Below, piece after piece: positions 17,001 through 25,143 of a DNA stretch of 64,000 bases (positions within the stretch are counted from its first letter, which is position 1; each line of letters opens with the position of its first letter). The position numbers were made by a program, and so were the translations under genes. A model generated the notes under the pieces. That model ran no database searches and had not been told where the DNA came from. It worked only from the letters and a program-made list of their open reading frames with translations. Source of the DNA: Mesorhizobium temperatum (GTDB lineage: Bacteria; Pseudomonadota; Alphaproteobacteria; Rhizobiales; Rhizobiaceae); contig NZ_NPKJ01000048.1 of assembly GCF_002284575.1 (NCBI RefSeq), positions 1 through 64,000 of the forward strand, read 5' to 3'.

Positions 17001-17074
17001 AGCGTGCTTCGGAGGCGGGCCGGAAGGGCGGGAAGTCCTGATATTCTACCTGATATTCTAAGAGACGAGGTGAA

Positions 17075-17105
17075 AATACGGCCCGTCCGCTTGACGGGCC
17101 GTATT
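17075..17105. terminator. Perfect 13-bp hairpin
   Basis: Stem AATACGGCCCGTC/GACGGGCCGTATT with a 5-base loop (CGCTT). No U-tract beyond the stem. It may terminate transcription from the glycan operon or be a leftover element end. Confidence 0.5.
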
Positions 17106-17311
17106 GCGTGCAAACGCTGTGGGCCGTGACCATTCGAGATGCCGCCGGTAAGCAACAGCGCAAGCGTGAGAGAACGACGAGACCCGAATGCGGCCACTCC
17201 GTATCGCATGCGCGGTCACGTCTTCGAGTTCTGTTTGCAGGCTCACGCAAGGATGCAACCACTTCGCGACGGTCGCGTTATGCCGATCTCGCAAAACGGG
17301 GTTCGCGCACG

Positions 17312-17596
17312 ATGGGTAAGTTTCTACCGCTCTTGATCCGCTTTGTAGATGGACGCTTGATGCAGGTGTCATCGATCACCGAGGCTGAGCTAGCATTGGC
17401 TGGGCAATGGCCGAACAAAGAGGCAGACGTCTACAGGGAGGCTGCTCGCCTTCTCGTCTCAGCAAGGGAAGGAACCTGTACGCCGGATATCGCCTTCATT
17501 GCGTTTGAGAAGGCGGCGCGGCAGCAACGTCTGCTTAAACCCCGGAAGCCGAGTTCCGGTCTCCGCATATTGGATTCTTTGAGCGAATCGAACTAG
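17312..17596 (+). CDS. DUF982 family protein
   Basis: A 94-residue protein starting MGKFLPLLIRFVDGRLMQVS, with I-T-E-A-E-L-A-L-A-G-Q-W-P (the family W-P motif) and a C-terminal F-I-A-F-E-K-A-A-R-Q-Q-R-L-L helix. It is equal in length to the DUF982 member at 101-385, and the two end similarly (L-L-K-x-K/R-x-P-S-x-G-L). The in-frame codons upstream of the ATG have poor composition and are excluded. Function unknown. Confidence 0.72.
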   Translation: MGKFLPLLIRFVDGRLMQVSSITEAELALAGQWPNKEADVYREAARLLVSAREGTCTPDIAFIAFEKAARQQRLLKPRKPSSGLRILDSLSESN

Positions 17597-17639
17597 GCGC
17601 GAGCCTAGCTGCGCGTGCTCCCGACTACCGTTGGTATGT

Positions 17640-17876
17640 CTAACGACTCCAATCTGATGTCAGGGTGAGTGACGCCTCGAAAATTTGCCGATCACCGTCG
17701 GTTCGGATTTTGACTGTGATCGTCACAAGATTGACATCCGGCATCTCGTCGTGTGCGATGTCGTGCAATATCCGAAGCGCCTCTGTTCTCGCTCGTTCGG
17801 GCGTCTCTAACAATTGCCCCTCGGTGTCCGTCTCTGGACCATCCGAGTCGTAGACGTCAAAATAGAAGCGCTGCAT
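17640..17876 (-). CDS. DUF6894 family protein
   Basis: MQRFYFDVYDSDGPETDTEG followed by A-R-T-E-A-L-R-I-L-H-D-I-A-H-D-E-M-P-D is the typical pattern of this small (about 80 aa) rhizobial family of unknown function. The second methionine (17876) is used because family members begin M-x-R-F-Y-F-D; the ribosome-binding site is weak. Confidence 0.7.
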   Translation of the reverse strand: MQRFYFDVYDSDGPETDTEGQLLETPERARTEALRILHDIAHDEMPDVNLVTITVKIRTDGDRQIFEASLTLTSDWSR

Positions 17877-18081
17877 CTTCGGAAAACCCGACGCTATCAT
17901 CGTGTTCTAATTCGGGTTGATCGCCATTGTTCCGCAGCGATGGCATTTCAGTATGATGGGGTGCATTGTAACAATTGTTAGTGTCCGCCATCTTCCGAAG
18001 GCCTAGAGGTCCGAAGCCGCGCAGTGCGCTTCCAAATAACCCTCGGCGATCGGCGTTCAGGCGCGATTGCTGGAGGCTAGG

Positions 18082-18801
18082 ATGCTTGAGTCCCTATATC
18101 TCAACCTCGGCCAGCACGATGCCCTCTCCGATGCGGAAAAGGCTTTGTTGGCCGGCGCCATGTCGTTCGAGAAGGATTTTTCGACCGGACAGGACCTGGT
18201 TTCGGAGGGATCCAGGCCAACCAACAGCACGTTGATTCTTGAGGGTCTGGCCGCCCGCTATAAAGTGCTCGAGGACGGCGGGCGGCAATTCACCTCATTG
18301 CAGGTGCCGGGCGATTTTGTCGACCTTCACGCATTCCTTCTGAAAACGATGGACCACGGCATAGTGGCGTTGTCGCCCTGTCGAGTGATTATCGCAGAGC
18401 ATAGCCGGCTGCGGGTCATCACAGAGGAAGCTCCACATCTGACCCGGCTGTTGTGGCTTGATACTCTTGTAGACGGCGCGATCCACCGCGAGTGGATCGT
18501 GGCCATGGGGCGGCGGTCGAAGACAGCGCATCTTGCTCACCTTGTCTGCGAGCTTTTCGTGCGCCTGCAGGTCGTGAAGCGCACCAGCGGCATGAGTTTC
18601 CACCTGCCACTGTCACAGGCCGAGCTGGCCGACGTGCTTGGCCTGTCTGTTGTTCATATGAACCGGGTGATCGGCGCGTTGCGTAAAGTTGGGGTGATAA
18701 GCTGGGCGAACTACACTGTGACCATTTTGAACTGGCACCGACTGCAGGAAATCGCCGAATTCGATCCAACCTATCTCAGCATGGTGCGGGAGCCGCGGTG
18801 A
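18082..18801 (+). CDS. Crp/Fnr family transcriptional regulator
   Basis: A 239-residue regulator with an N-terminal cyclic-nucleotide-binding-like beta-barrel (L-I-L-E-G-L-A-A-R-Y-K-V-L, F-T-S-L-Q-V-P-G-D-F-V-D-L-H) and a C-terminal winged helix (P-L-S-Q-A-E-L-A-D-V-L-G-L-S-V-V-H-M-N-R-V-I). There is no N-terminal cysteine cluster, so it is not an oxygen-sensing FNR with an Fe-S cluster. CTGGAGG precedes the ATG at 18082; the TTG at 18067 is less likely. Rhizobia have many such regulators; the ligand and targets are unknown. Confidence 0.85.
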   Translation: MLESLYLNLGQHDALSDAEKALLAGAMSFEKDFSTGQDLVSEGSRPTNSTLILEGLAARYKVLEDGGRQFTSLQVPGDFVDLHAFLLKTMDHGIVALSPCRVIIAEHSRLRVITEEAPHLTRLLWLDTLVDGAIHREWIVAMGRRSKTAHLAHLVCELFVRLQVVKRTSGMSFHLPLSQAELADVLGLSVVHMNRVIGALRKVGVISWANYTVTILNWHRLQEIAEFDPTYLSMVREPR

Positions 18802-18861
18802 ATACTTCGCTGGTGTTTGTCAGATTTCCAGAAGGTAACGGCGCTGTCCCTGTGCGTGCCC

Positions 18862-19089
18862 TCAATCTGCTCGTCCCCCACGTCGACGTTGCAAGGCATG
18901 GATAATCACTTCGTAAACGCTTCCGATCTCTTCGTCGATGTCGCCGCTGGCGATGCCTTGTGCATCCGCGGAGGCCTTCATGGCGCTATCAGCCAAGTCG
19001 GTTACTACCAACACTGGATCACCGATCGCGCCCTCAGGCATATGCGTAGAAATCCAGCGATATAGAAAATCAGCGCCGCGCGTGCTCAT
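18862..19089 (-). CDS. DUF768 family protein
   Basis: A 75-residue protein (MSTRGADFLYRWISTHMPEG at the start, I-D-E-E-I-G-S-V-Y-E-V-I near the end). This pattern matches DUF768, a family almost restricted to Mesorhizobium and relatives, with no known function. It is one of the better taxonomic markers in the window. Confidence 0.75.
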   Translation of the reverse strand: MSTRGADFLYRWISTHMPEGAIGDPVLVVTDLADSAMKASADAQGIASGDIDEEIGSVYEVIIHALQRRRGGRAD

Positions 19090-19174
19090 GACGCTCTAAT
19101 ATTGCTGCGCCGATTCGGTTCCGGCACTAACATTTGATATAGGCTGGGTTCGTATATCCGCGTACACGGCCCGT

Positions 19175-19423
19175 ATGGGCAAGATCAAAAGCAATCCCGA
19201 CCCCGCCTCCGAGAACCACTCGTATGAGGTTGAATTCTTCGCGCAAAAGCATGGTCTCTCACTGAAAGCTGCGAAGGTCATTCTCTATTCTAACGGGCCT
19301 TCGCGGACTATGTGTGACGCGGCGGCGAAGGCGTTCGTTGCGGCCGTTGCCGCGACGCGCAATGAACAAGAAACACCTCGCCTCCCCGTGGATGCTCGAG
19401 GTCCGGAGACAGTTCGCAGGTAG
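19175..19423 (+). CDS. DUF3606-like protein
   Basis: An 82-residue protein whose core (S-Y-E-V-E-F-F-A-Q-K-H-G-L-S-L-K-A-A-K-V) fits DUF3606, usually Y-E-V-x-Y-W-x-x-x-x-G-V-S-x-x-x-L. The C-terminal tail is disordered. The ribosome-binding site is poor, and the start is the first ATG of the frame. Confidence 0.55.
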   Translation: MGKIKSNPDPASENHSYEVEFFAQKHGLSLKAAKVILYSNGPSRTMCDAAAKAFVAAVAATRNEQETPRLPVDARGPETVRR

Positions 19424-19548
19424 AGGCTGAGTCCCCTCGGTTCGAGCGTTCTCTTTTGCTTTGCGACTGGGCTTGGCTCATTGCCCTCGTCGCGCGGTTG
19501 AGAATTCTGCCCTACGATTCAGACGCTCAGACATATCTCTTTCGCGCC

Positions 19549-19573
19549 GGAACAAAGCGATCATGGGCTTGTT
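19549..19573 (+). promoter_or_regulatory. EcfG/RpoE2-type promoter for DUF4142 operon
   Basis: GGAAC at 19549-19553, 17 bases, GTT at 19571-19573. It lies 41 bases upstream of the ATG at 19614. Confidence 0.65.
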
Positions 19574-19613
19574 AGGATTCATCGCACACTCGTGCACTAA
19601 CAAGGACAAATCC

Positions 19614-20369
19614 ATGAAAACGCGACACCTATTCGCCTCGCTCGCTGCTGTCTCCCTAGTCCTCGCGATGCCCGCTTTCGCTGCGGATACCGCGCAGGAC
19701 TTCGTCGACAAGGCCGCTGTCGGCGGCAAATTCGAAGTCGACTCAAGCAAGATCGCTCAGGACAAGGTAACCGACCAGAATGTCAAAGAATTCGCACAAA
19801 AGATGATCGAAGATCACAATGCAGCCAACGCCAAGCTGCAGTCCATCGCCGGCGAGCAGAAGCTGCAGCTTCCCGTCGACCTGGATGCCCCCCATAGGTC
19901 CGAGTTGCAGAAGCTTCAAGACGGCAAGGCGCCGCTCGATCAGCCTTACGTCGATATGCAGCGCAGTGCGCATGCCGACGCAGTTTCCTTGTTCGAGTCA
20001 TATGCGAAGGACGGCGACAACGGGCCGCTTAAGGCGTTCGCACAGGAGATGTTGCCGACACTCAAAATGCACAAGGAGATGATCGAAAAGATCGCCACAA
20101 CCATCGGCACGGATTCTTCGTCAGCAGCGAACTCAACAACGCCGGCTGTCAAAACGACCGATACTCCAAGTCCATCCGCCCCGGAACCCGGTGCGAACAG
20201 CTTCACCGAAGACCAAGCCAAGGACCGAATTGAGGATGCAGGCTACTCGAACGTATCCAAGCTCATCAAGGACGACCAGGGCATTTGGCGCGGCCAGGCG
20301 AGCAAGGATGGGAAAAACATCCCCATAGCGCTCGACTATCAGGGCAACATCGTTGTCGGCAATAACTAA
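19614..20369 (+). CDS. DUF4142 periplasmic protein with C-terminal PepSY-like part
   Basis: A 251-residue exported protein. A signal peptide (MKTRHLFASLAAVSLVLAMP, cleavage after A-F-A) is followed by a DUF4142 four-helix domain (D-F-V-D-K-A-A-V-G-G-K-F-E, F-A-Q-K-M-I-E-D-H-N-A-A-N, M-L-P-T-L-K-M-H-K-E-M), which is ferritin-like in fold. A Ser/Thr/Pro linker (about 165-190) leads to a C-terminal module (D-R-I-E-D-A-G-Y-S-N-V-S-K-L) that resembles PepSY. The longer frame upstream of the ATG is excluded because the signal peptide starts here. It shares a stress-type promoter with the next gene. Confidence 0.82.
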   Translation: MKTRHLFASLAAVSLVLAMPAFAADTAQDFVDKAAVGGKFEVDSSKIAQDKVTDQNVKEFAQKMIEDHNAANAKLQSIAGEQKLQLPVDLDAPHRSELQKLQDGKAPLDQPYVDMQRSAHADAVSLFESYAKDGDNGPLKAFAQEMLPTLKMHKEMIEKIATTIGTDSSSAANSTTPAVKTTDTPSPSAPEPGANSFTEDQAKDRIEDAGYSNVSKLIKDDQGIWRGQASKDGKNIPIALDYQGNIVVGNN

Positions 20370-20389
20370 CAAAACCAAGGAGAGATCAA

Positions 20390-20992
20390 ATGAAAACAGT
20401 AACTGGACTGTTCGATAACTATGACGACGCATCCAATGCGGTCGGCGAATTGGAAGCAACGGGAATCCCGCATTCGGATATCAGCATCGTCGCCAACAAT
20501 TCGAGCGACTGGTATGATGATGATCGCTCGGAAGCCGCTGAAGATGCCGCCGGTGGCGCCGGGATAGGAGCGGTGGTAGGCGGTACCGGCGGGTTGCTGA
20601 CGGGGTTGGGCATCATGGCCATTCCTGGCGTCGGACCGGTCGTGGCGGCTGGCTGGCTTGCGGCCACCGCCGTAGGTGCACTTGCCGGAGCTGCCGTCGG
20701 CGGTGCCGCCGGCGGGATCATCGGCGCCCTTACGGATTCCGGCGTGCCGGAAAGCGATGCACATGTTTACGCAGAGGGCATCCGACGTGGCGGGACCCTG
20801 GTCACGGCCAAAGTCGCGGACGAGCTCGTGCCGAGCGTCGAGCAGATCCTCAGTCAATCCAGATCGGTCGATGTAGCCGAACGTCGCAGGGACTACGAGG
20901 CGGGTGGTTGGACCGGATTCGACGCCGATGCGGAAGACTATACCCCCGACGAGATCGAGCGCGACCGTGCCCGTGACGGCAACCGCCTGTGA
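20390..20992 (+). CDS. General stress protein 17M-like membrane-associated protein
   Basis: A 200-residue protein starting MKTVTGLFDNYDDASNAVGE, followed by I-P-H-S-D-I-S-I-V-A-N-N, which is the YflT/GSP17M-type domain. A long glycine-alanine hydrophobic zipper (about residues 55-115) may insert in the membrane. The charged C-terminus has R-R-D-Y-E-A-G-G-W-T-G-F-D, as in rhizobial stress proteins. AAGGAGAGATCAA precedes the ATG. It starts 20 bases after the DUF4142 gene and is followed by a hairpin, giving a two-gene operon. Confidence 0.82.
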   Translation: MKTVTGLFDNYDDASNAVGELEATGIPHSDISIVANNSSDWYDDDRSEAAEDAAGGAGIGAVVGGTGGLLTGLGIMAIPGVGPVVAAGWLAATAVGALAGAAVGGAAGGIIGALTDSGVPESDAHVYAEGIRRGGTLVTAKVADELVPSVEQILSQSRSVDVAERRRDYEAGGWTGFDADAEDYTPDEIERDRARDGNRL

Positions 20993-21001
20993 TCGAGGAA
21001 C

Positions 21002-21023
21002 CCCGCTGCCGAAAGGCAGCGGG
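21002..21023 (+). terminator. Hairpin after the stress operon
   Basis: Perfect stem CCCGCTGCC/GGCAGCGGG with a GAAA tetraloop. The same stem core occurs at 1963-1988. There is no strong U-tract. Confidence 0.6.
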
Positions 21024-21078
21024 AATTCTCTCCCTCTTCATAGTCCTCAGAGTTGACTTTGCGGCCGCTGGATCCCTC

Positions 21079-22248
21079 CTACCGCATCAAGCCAGCCGCT
21101 CGCAGCGCGTCCTCGATGACTTTCGTAACATCGGCTTGCGAACCAACCGCATTGAGCGGCAGGGTCTTTCTTGCCGCGACAACGTGGTCCGCCCGCGGTT
21201 TTTCCTCCGTTTCGCGGCCGGCTGGGAGTATGGTTCCAGAAAGGGTTGCGCCATCGGCGGAGATCTTTGTCCTTGAGCCTTGCGCTCCTGTCTCCATAAT
21301 GCCCCAGAAGCAAGCGATATGGCGGGTCGAGGATATCCCTACATCCAGCATGAAAGGCCCCGCGCTGCCGAGGCCATTGTCGCCGGGCGTCTTCAGTGGT
21401 GCGCCATGGCCCATGCCCGTGATGCTGAATTTTTCGATCAGCTCTCTCCCGCTCGTGTCGCACCAGACCTGCCGCATATGCCCATCGACGGTTTCCGAGC
21501 GTTTTGGGTTAGCGTCTATGGAATGAACGCCTTGCCATTGCACCAGGATTGCATCTGCGTTGAAAGGGACAACGGTGTTGTCCGCTGTCCCGTGCCAGAT
21601 CGATATTGTCGGCCACGGACCTTTGTGTGATGAGGCGGCACGCACAAGCCGTGGCAGTTCCTGTTCAGACGGGCCGCCATGGCCGCGCATACGGTCGAAG
21701 GCCTCGGGAATCGTCGTCGCACTGCCATAGGCAAGGCCAGCGATGATCGCGCCGCCGGCGAACACATCCGGATAGGCAGCGAGCATCACGGACGTCATGG
21801 CGCCTCCCGCGGAAAGCCCCGTAACAAAGATGCGCTCTCGATCGATCTTGTGCGCGACGACCAGCGCCTCAACCATCTGGCGTATCGATAGCGCTTCCCC
21901 GCTGTCGCGTCGGATGTCTCCTGGGACAAACCAGTTGAAACAGAGATTTGCGTTGTTGGCGCGTTGCTGCTCGGGAAACAGGACCGCGAACCCTTCCTGC
22001 TCAGCCAGTTGCGACCATCCAGATCCCCGATCGTAGCCATCTGCAGTCTGTGTGCAGCCATGCATGACGACGACCAAAGCGGCTCCGTGCGGCAGATTTG
22101 CGGGAGCGTAGAAGCGCGCCTTCAACCCGCCGGGGTTGGACCCGAACTCTGTCACGTCCGACAACCGACCGTCGTGGCGTTTTGGGTAAAGGCCCGATCG
22201 ACCCCGCACTGCGGTCAAACGAGTGATCGTGTCCGAGATGTTTCGCAA
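21079..22248 (-). CDS. PHB depolymerase-family esterase
   Basis: A 389-residue alpha/beta hydrolase of the intracellular or secreted poly(3-hydroxybutyrate) depolymerase/LpqC type. Visible features are the oxyanion strand L-V-V-V-M-H-G-C-T-Q, the lipase box G-L-S-A-G-G with Ser146, the acid in W-H-G-T-A-D-N-T-V, and the histidine in T-G-M-G-H-G. No clear signal peptide is present. The natural substrate could be PHB oligomers or another ester. It is convergent with the stress operon, separated by about 85 bases. Confidence 0.85.
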   Translation of the reverse strand: MRNISDTITRLTAVRGRSGLYPKRHDGRLSDVTEFGSNPGGLKARFYAPANLPHGAALVVVMHGCTQTADGYDRGSGWSQLAEQEGFAVLFPEQQRANNANLCFNWFVPGDIRRDSGEALSIRQMVEALVVAHKIDRERIFVTGLSAGGAMTSVMLAAYPDVFAGGAIIAGLAYGSATTIPEAFDRMRGHGGPSEQELPRLVRAASSHKGPWPTISIWHGTADNTVVPFNADAILVQWQGVHSIDANPKRSETVDGHMRQVWCDTSGRELIEKFSITGMGHGAPLKTPGDNGLGSAGPFMLDVGISSTRHIACFWGIMETGAQGSRTKISADGATLSGTILPAGRETEEKPRADHVVAARKTLPLNAVGSQADVTKVIEDALRAAGLMR

Positions 22249-22469
22249 ATCGAGATCCTTGCTTCGATTCTTCGGCCATGAAGATTAGTCTCCGCTGTAC
22301 CGACACAATTCCGCAGGCGGCTGCTTGTTCCGCTCAGCCTTCGTCCCAAAAATCCTGCAGAGATGCATGGCGAAGGTCTTCCTCGCCACGCAAGGGCTTC
22401 ACGCGGCCGATCAGCCCTGGCTTGACCATTGCGTTGCCGGCCGCTTCATACCCCTTGGGTGGTGGCCCC

Positions 22470-22650
22470 CCGCCCCGACAAGGTCTTGATACTTCATCAT
22501 CCAATCAGACCGCGGCGAATGAGAATGCAAAGTATCGGCGTTATCGATGACGATCTGCGAACGATACCGGTCAAACTTGACCTCGTGCATCCATCCGTCA
22601 TCTTGGGGCGGATTCTCCATAGGGGCAATGAACGCAAGCCTAGCCGTGCC
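22470..22650 (-). pseudogene. Second LigD-type ligase remnant
   Basis: A stretch reads R-L-A-F-I-A-P-M-E-N-P-P-Q-D-D-G-W-M-H, then E-V-K-F-D-R-Y-R-S-Q. It is the same region as in the ligase relic at 3641-3987, but the adenylation motif K-x-D-G has become K-F-D-R. The continuation (S-D-W-M-M-K-Y-Q-D-L) is frameshifted and degenerate. It differs in sequence from the first relic, so it is an independent or older copy. Confidence 0.65.
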
Positions 22651-23071
22651 GGCACTCATTCGTTTACGCACGCAATCGAGTCTAGGCTCGCCCGATCTGG
22701 CGACTAGGGGATGCATGAAGCGGCTTGTAATTCGCCTCAGCCGGCGTCGCAAAAGGGGGCCGGTCAGGCCCAGCCCCGCCGCTCTTGTTGCTCCCGTTGA
22801 CCGCTGAGCACTCCAAAAGCCCGCACGCCCTCACGCAACAAAGCGCGCTGGACCGCGTTCAATCCGTCATGACAAAGCTATCTCAACTCGGGCCGTCGAT
22901 TACCGGCAAGCGACACGGCAAACAGGTCGAACATGAGGGCGACCACTTCTATCCGTGCACGACTTGGCCAACCGGTAGATGCGCGCGACCTGCGGCAAGT
23001 CATCTGGGATGACCAACCGGGGCACGAGCCGCTCAAACTCGATTCTTGACCGGACACAGGAGACCGCTGCA
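22651..23071. other. No gene supported
   Basis: About 420 bases between the ligase remnant and the iron-permease-like gene. Minus-strand ORFs near 22878-23078 have some protein-like patches (V-I-P-D-D-L-P-Q-V-A-R-I-Y, then V-A-L-M-F-D-L-F-A in another frame), suggesting another decayed gene that I cannot name. Confidence 0.4.
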
Positions 23072-23401
23072 ATGACAAGCAATCAGGTCAGGAGCGCCAT
23101 CACACATATTGGCACGCTGACATCGCGCCCGCAGGCGTTTCTGATCTTCTTCGCCTACGCCGGCCTCTGGCTCATCTTCGATCGGCGCAGCGTGGATTGG
23201 CATGCCATCGCGACACTGGCGACCTGGGCGATGACCCTATTCATCCAGCGTGCCGAGCATCGCGATACACAGGCGCTGCACGCTAAACTGGACGAATTGG
23301 TTCGCGCGGTAGGTGAAGCTGACAGCGAGACCGCAAGAATCGACAACAAGGAACCGGAAGAGATCGAGGCCCAGCGGGAGCGGAAACAGGAAGACGGTTG
23401 A
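23072..23401 (+). CDS. Low-affinity iron permease family protein
   Basis: A 109-residue membrane protein. ACAGGAGA precedes the ATG. There are two hydrophobic segments (Q-A-F-L-I-F-F-A-Y-A-G-L-W-L-I-F, about 20-36, and W-H-A-I-A-T-L-A-T-W-A-M-T-L-F, about 43-58), then R-A-E-H-R-D-T-Q-A-L-H-A-K-L-D-E-L, the signature of this bacterial family. The charged tail is cytosolic. The family name derives from yeast Fet4 similarity; the bacterial role is not established. Confidence 0.78.
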   Translation: MTSNQVRSAITHIGTLTSRPQAFLIFFAYAGLWLIFDRRSVDWHAIATLATWAMTLFIQRAEHRDTQALHAKLDELVRAVGEADSETARIDNKEPEEIEAQRERKQEDG

Positions 23402-23420
23402 GCAGGGTCATCAAGCATCG

Positions 23421-23483
23421 TTATCGGTGAATCAGACGGTAGCGGAAGCGATCATTGAAGTAGCAGCCCTTGGCCAAGGCGGC
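23421..23483 (-). pseudogene. KTSC-domain remnant
   Basis: The minus strand reads A-A-L-A-K-G-C-Y-F-N-D-R-F-R-Y-R followed by a stop. This is the C-terminus of a KTSC protein, like A-F-A-K-G-R-Y-F-N-D-H-I-R in the intact gene at 26067-26285. Confidence 0.6.
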
Positions 23484-23494
23484 ACAATCTCTGC

Positions 23495-23678
23495 ATGGCG
23501 TGGGAAATTGCGGACATCAACATCGGCGATGAGGTGGTGACCGCCATGACCGTGCTGAAGATACTGGATGAGGGACGGTTCCCAGCCCGTTCACGAGGGG
23601 GAAGCCCTTGCCAAAGCCATCATCGAACCGGTCGAACGGCTGAGCCGATGCGCGAATGACGAGAGGGCTGGCGAGTAA
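23495..23678 (+). pseudogene. Third copy of the HEGEALAK tail, frameshifted
   Basis: An ATG at 23495 opens MAWEIADINIGDEVVTAMTV, then L-K-I-L-D-E-G. The frame then shifts to Q-P-V-H-E-G-E-A-L-A-K-A-I-I-E-P-V-E-R-L. The tail is degenerate relative to the copies at 4107-4348 and 6826-6912. The stop is at 23676-23678. Confidence 0.45.
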
Positions 23679-23947
23679 CGGTGCGCCCTATCGTTTCCAA
23701 TTCTTGCGGGGTCGCATCCCAGAATTCGAAGCGTGCCTTAGATCTTCCTCGCCCCCGGGGGGCGTCGCACGGGCCATGATGTCCGGCTTGATCCAAAGCG
23801 CTTGTCCGGTGCCTCGGGAACCGGCAGGTATGACAGCAGCCTTCGCCATTACCTGAGCCGCAAACTCCACGTCTGCCGATAGAAGTCCATGCGGGGCTCG
23901 CCGGTTAGGGTGCCGACTTCATTATCGCTAATTTAGCTGGAAATGTT

Positions 23948-23972
23948 GGAACCTGTTTGCCGTAGGCAAGTT
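23948..23972 (+). promoter_or_regulatory. EcfG/RpoE2-type promoter for the DUF3618 operon
   Basis: GGAAC at 23948-23952, 17 bases, GTT at 23970-23972. It lies 28 bases upstream of the first small ORF at 24000. Confidence 0.65.
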
Positions 23973-23999
23973 CGCTAGGCAATGGAGGAGATTGCCACC

Positions 24000-24074
24000 A
24001 TGAACAGTGTCATTTATCTCATCGGCCTTGTCGTTGTCGTGCTTGCGATCCTCTCCTTCCTCGGATTCCATTAG
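24000..24074 (+). CDS. 24-residue single-span membrane peptide
   Basis: GGAGGAGATTGCCACC precedes the ATG. The whole product is one hydrophobic helix (MNSVIYLIGLVVVVLAILSF, then L-G-F-H). Similar tiny peptides occur in rhizobial stress operons. It is the first ORF after the stress-type promoter and lies nine bases before the next ORF, so it is probably translated. Role unknown. Confidence 0.65.
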   Translation: MNSVIYLIGLVVVVLAILSFLGFH

Positions 24075-24082
24075 GAGATACC

Positions 24083-24751
24083 ATGCAGCGCGAAGACGAT
24101 CAGGGCCGTAAGCCGGCCGATTTCGAAACAGCCAAAAGCGAACTGTCCGAGCGGTTCCAGCAGGAAACGCAGACCGCGACAGAGGCGCTACATGACGCTC
24201 GCGATGAACTCACCAGGAAGGCGGGCGATTACGCTGCGGAAGCGAAGCAGGCGTTGTTCGACAAGGCCGAGGGAACACAGCGCGATATCACCTCCAACCT
24301 AAAGGCCTTTAGCGGCGCGTTGCGAGCAGCAAGCGAGCATCTGGCCAACAATGATCAACGGACCGCTTCGAAGTTCACCCTCGATGCCGCCGGCGCACTT
24401 GAACGCCTTTCATCTTCGCTGAAGGACAAACCATTCGAAGATGTTCTTGGCGAGATGCGGTCGTTCGGCCGCGAAAACTCAGGGGCGCTGATCGCCGGCT
24501 CTGTATTAGCAGGCTTGGCGCTGGGGCGGCTTATCAAGAGCCCGCCGCCATCTGCCCCGACCGAAACACAGCGTCGATCGGGAACTGATCGGCCTTCCGA
24601 AATGGCTTCGAAATCGGATGAGTCCGGATTGCGATCGGCAGAGGTCCCTGACACTACGCCGCCCCGCTTCAACCAGCCCAGAGACGACACGGCCGGCGAT
24701 GACTTGGCCGGTGACGACTGGGCCGGCGCAAGCCTGGAGCAGAACCCATGA
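24083..24751 (+). CDS. Nutrient-deprivation-type stress protein (222 aa)
   Basis: An amphipathic, mostly helical protein (about residues 15-130) with repeated A/E/K-rich heptads (A-T-E-A-L-H-D-A-R-D-E-L-T-R-K). A short hydrophobic glycine-alanine segment follows (G-A-L-I-A-G-S-V-L-A-G-L-A-L-G-R-L-I, about 134-152), then a disordered acidic C-terminus. It resembles proteins annotated in rhizobia as nutrient deprivation-induced; the name is by similarity of layout. AGGAGATACC precedes the ATG. The stop overlaps the next start (ATGA). Confidence 0.68.
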   Translation: MQREDDQGRKPADFETAKSELSERFQQETQTATEALHDARDELTRKAGDYAAEAKQALFDKAEGTQRDITSNLKAFSGALRAASEHLANNDQRTASKFTLDAAGALERLSSSLKDKPFEDVLGEMRSFGRENSGALIAGSVLAGLALGRLIKSPPPSAPTETQRRSGTDRPSEMASKSDESGLRSAEVPDTTPPRFNQPRDDTAGDDLAGDDWAGASLEQNP

Positions 24752-25143
24752 CCAACAATCAGGAAAGTCGCGGCCTCGCAACCCTCGTCAGCGATCTGGC
24801 ACAGCAGGTCACAACCCTGCTTCAAACCGAAAGTAGGCTGTTGCGGGCCGAAATGTCGGAAAAAATCAGCAAGGCCGGCGCAGGCGCCGCCGAGGTTCTG
24901 GCCGGCGCCATATGCCTTCTCGCGGCCTTGATGGTGCTTTTGCAAGCACTCGTAATCGCCCTGGCGAGTGCCGGCCTGGGAGCGGGATGGTCCTCGCTGC
25001 TGGTCGGGATCGTCGTCGCGATACTGGGAATCATTCTCTTGCGCTCTGGCACGAAAAGCATGGCTCCTTCCGAGCTGACGCCCGATCGCACACAAGACCA
25101 ACTCAAGCGCGACGCGCGCGTGATCAAGGATCAAATAAGATGA
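24748..25143 (+). CDS. Phage holin-like (holin superfamily III) membrane protein
   Basis: A 131-residue protein. It has an amphipathic N-terminal helix (L-A-T-L-V-S-D-L-A-Q-Q-V), then E-S-R-L-L-R-A-E-M-S-E-K, the usual mark of this family, and two membrane helices (about 47-72 and 78-98). The C-terminal tail is charged. Such genes are often co-located with DUF3618 genes in rhizobia and are not phage genes despite the name. Overlaps both neighbours by ATGA. Confidence 0.75.
   Translation: MTNNQESRGLATLVSDLAQQVTTLLQTESRLLRAEMSEKISKAGAGAAEVLAGAICLLAALMVLLQALVIALASAGLGAGWSSLLVGIVVAILGIILLRSGTKSMAPSELTPDRTQDQLKRDARVIKDQIR

Noticed and set aside
19090..22350. GGAAC-N17-ATT matches upstream of the DUF768 gene, the PHB depolymerase-like gene and (at about 6320-6345) the CBS remnant, considered as further EcfG promoters.
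   Set aside because: The -10 half lacks the G of GTT, so the match is weaker than in the six accepted sites; not called.
24748..25143. Reading the holin-like gene as evidence of a prophage.
   Set aside because: The gene is embedded in a stress operon with DUF3618 and lacks any lysis partner; this protein family is common in rhizobial chromosomes.
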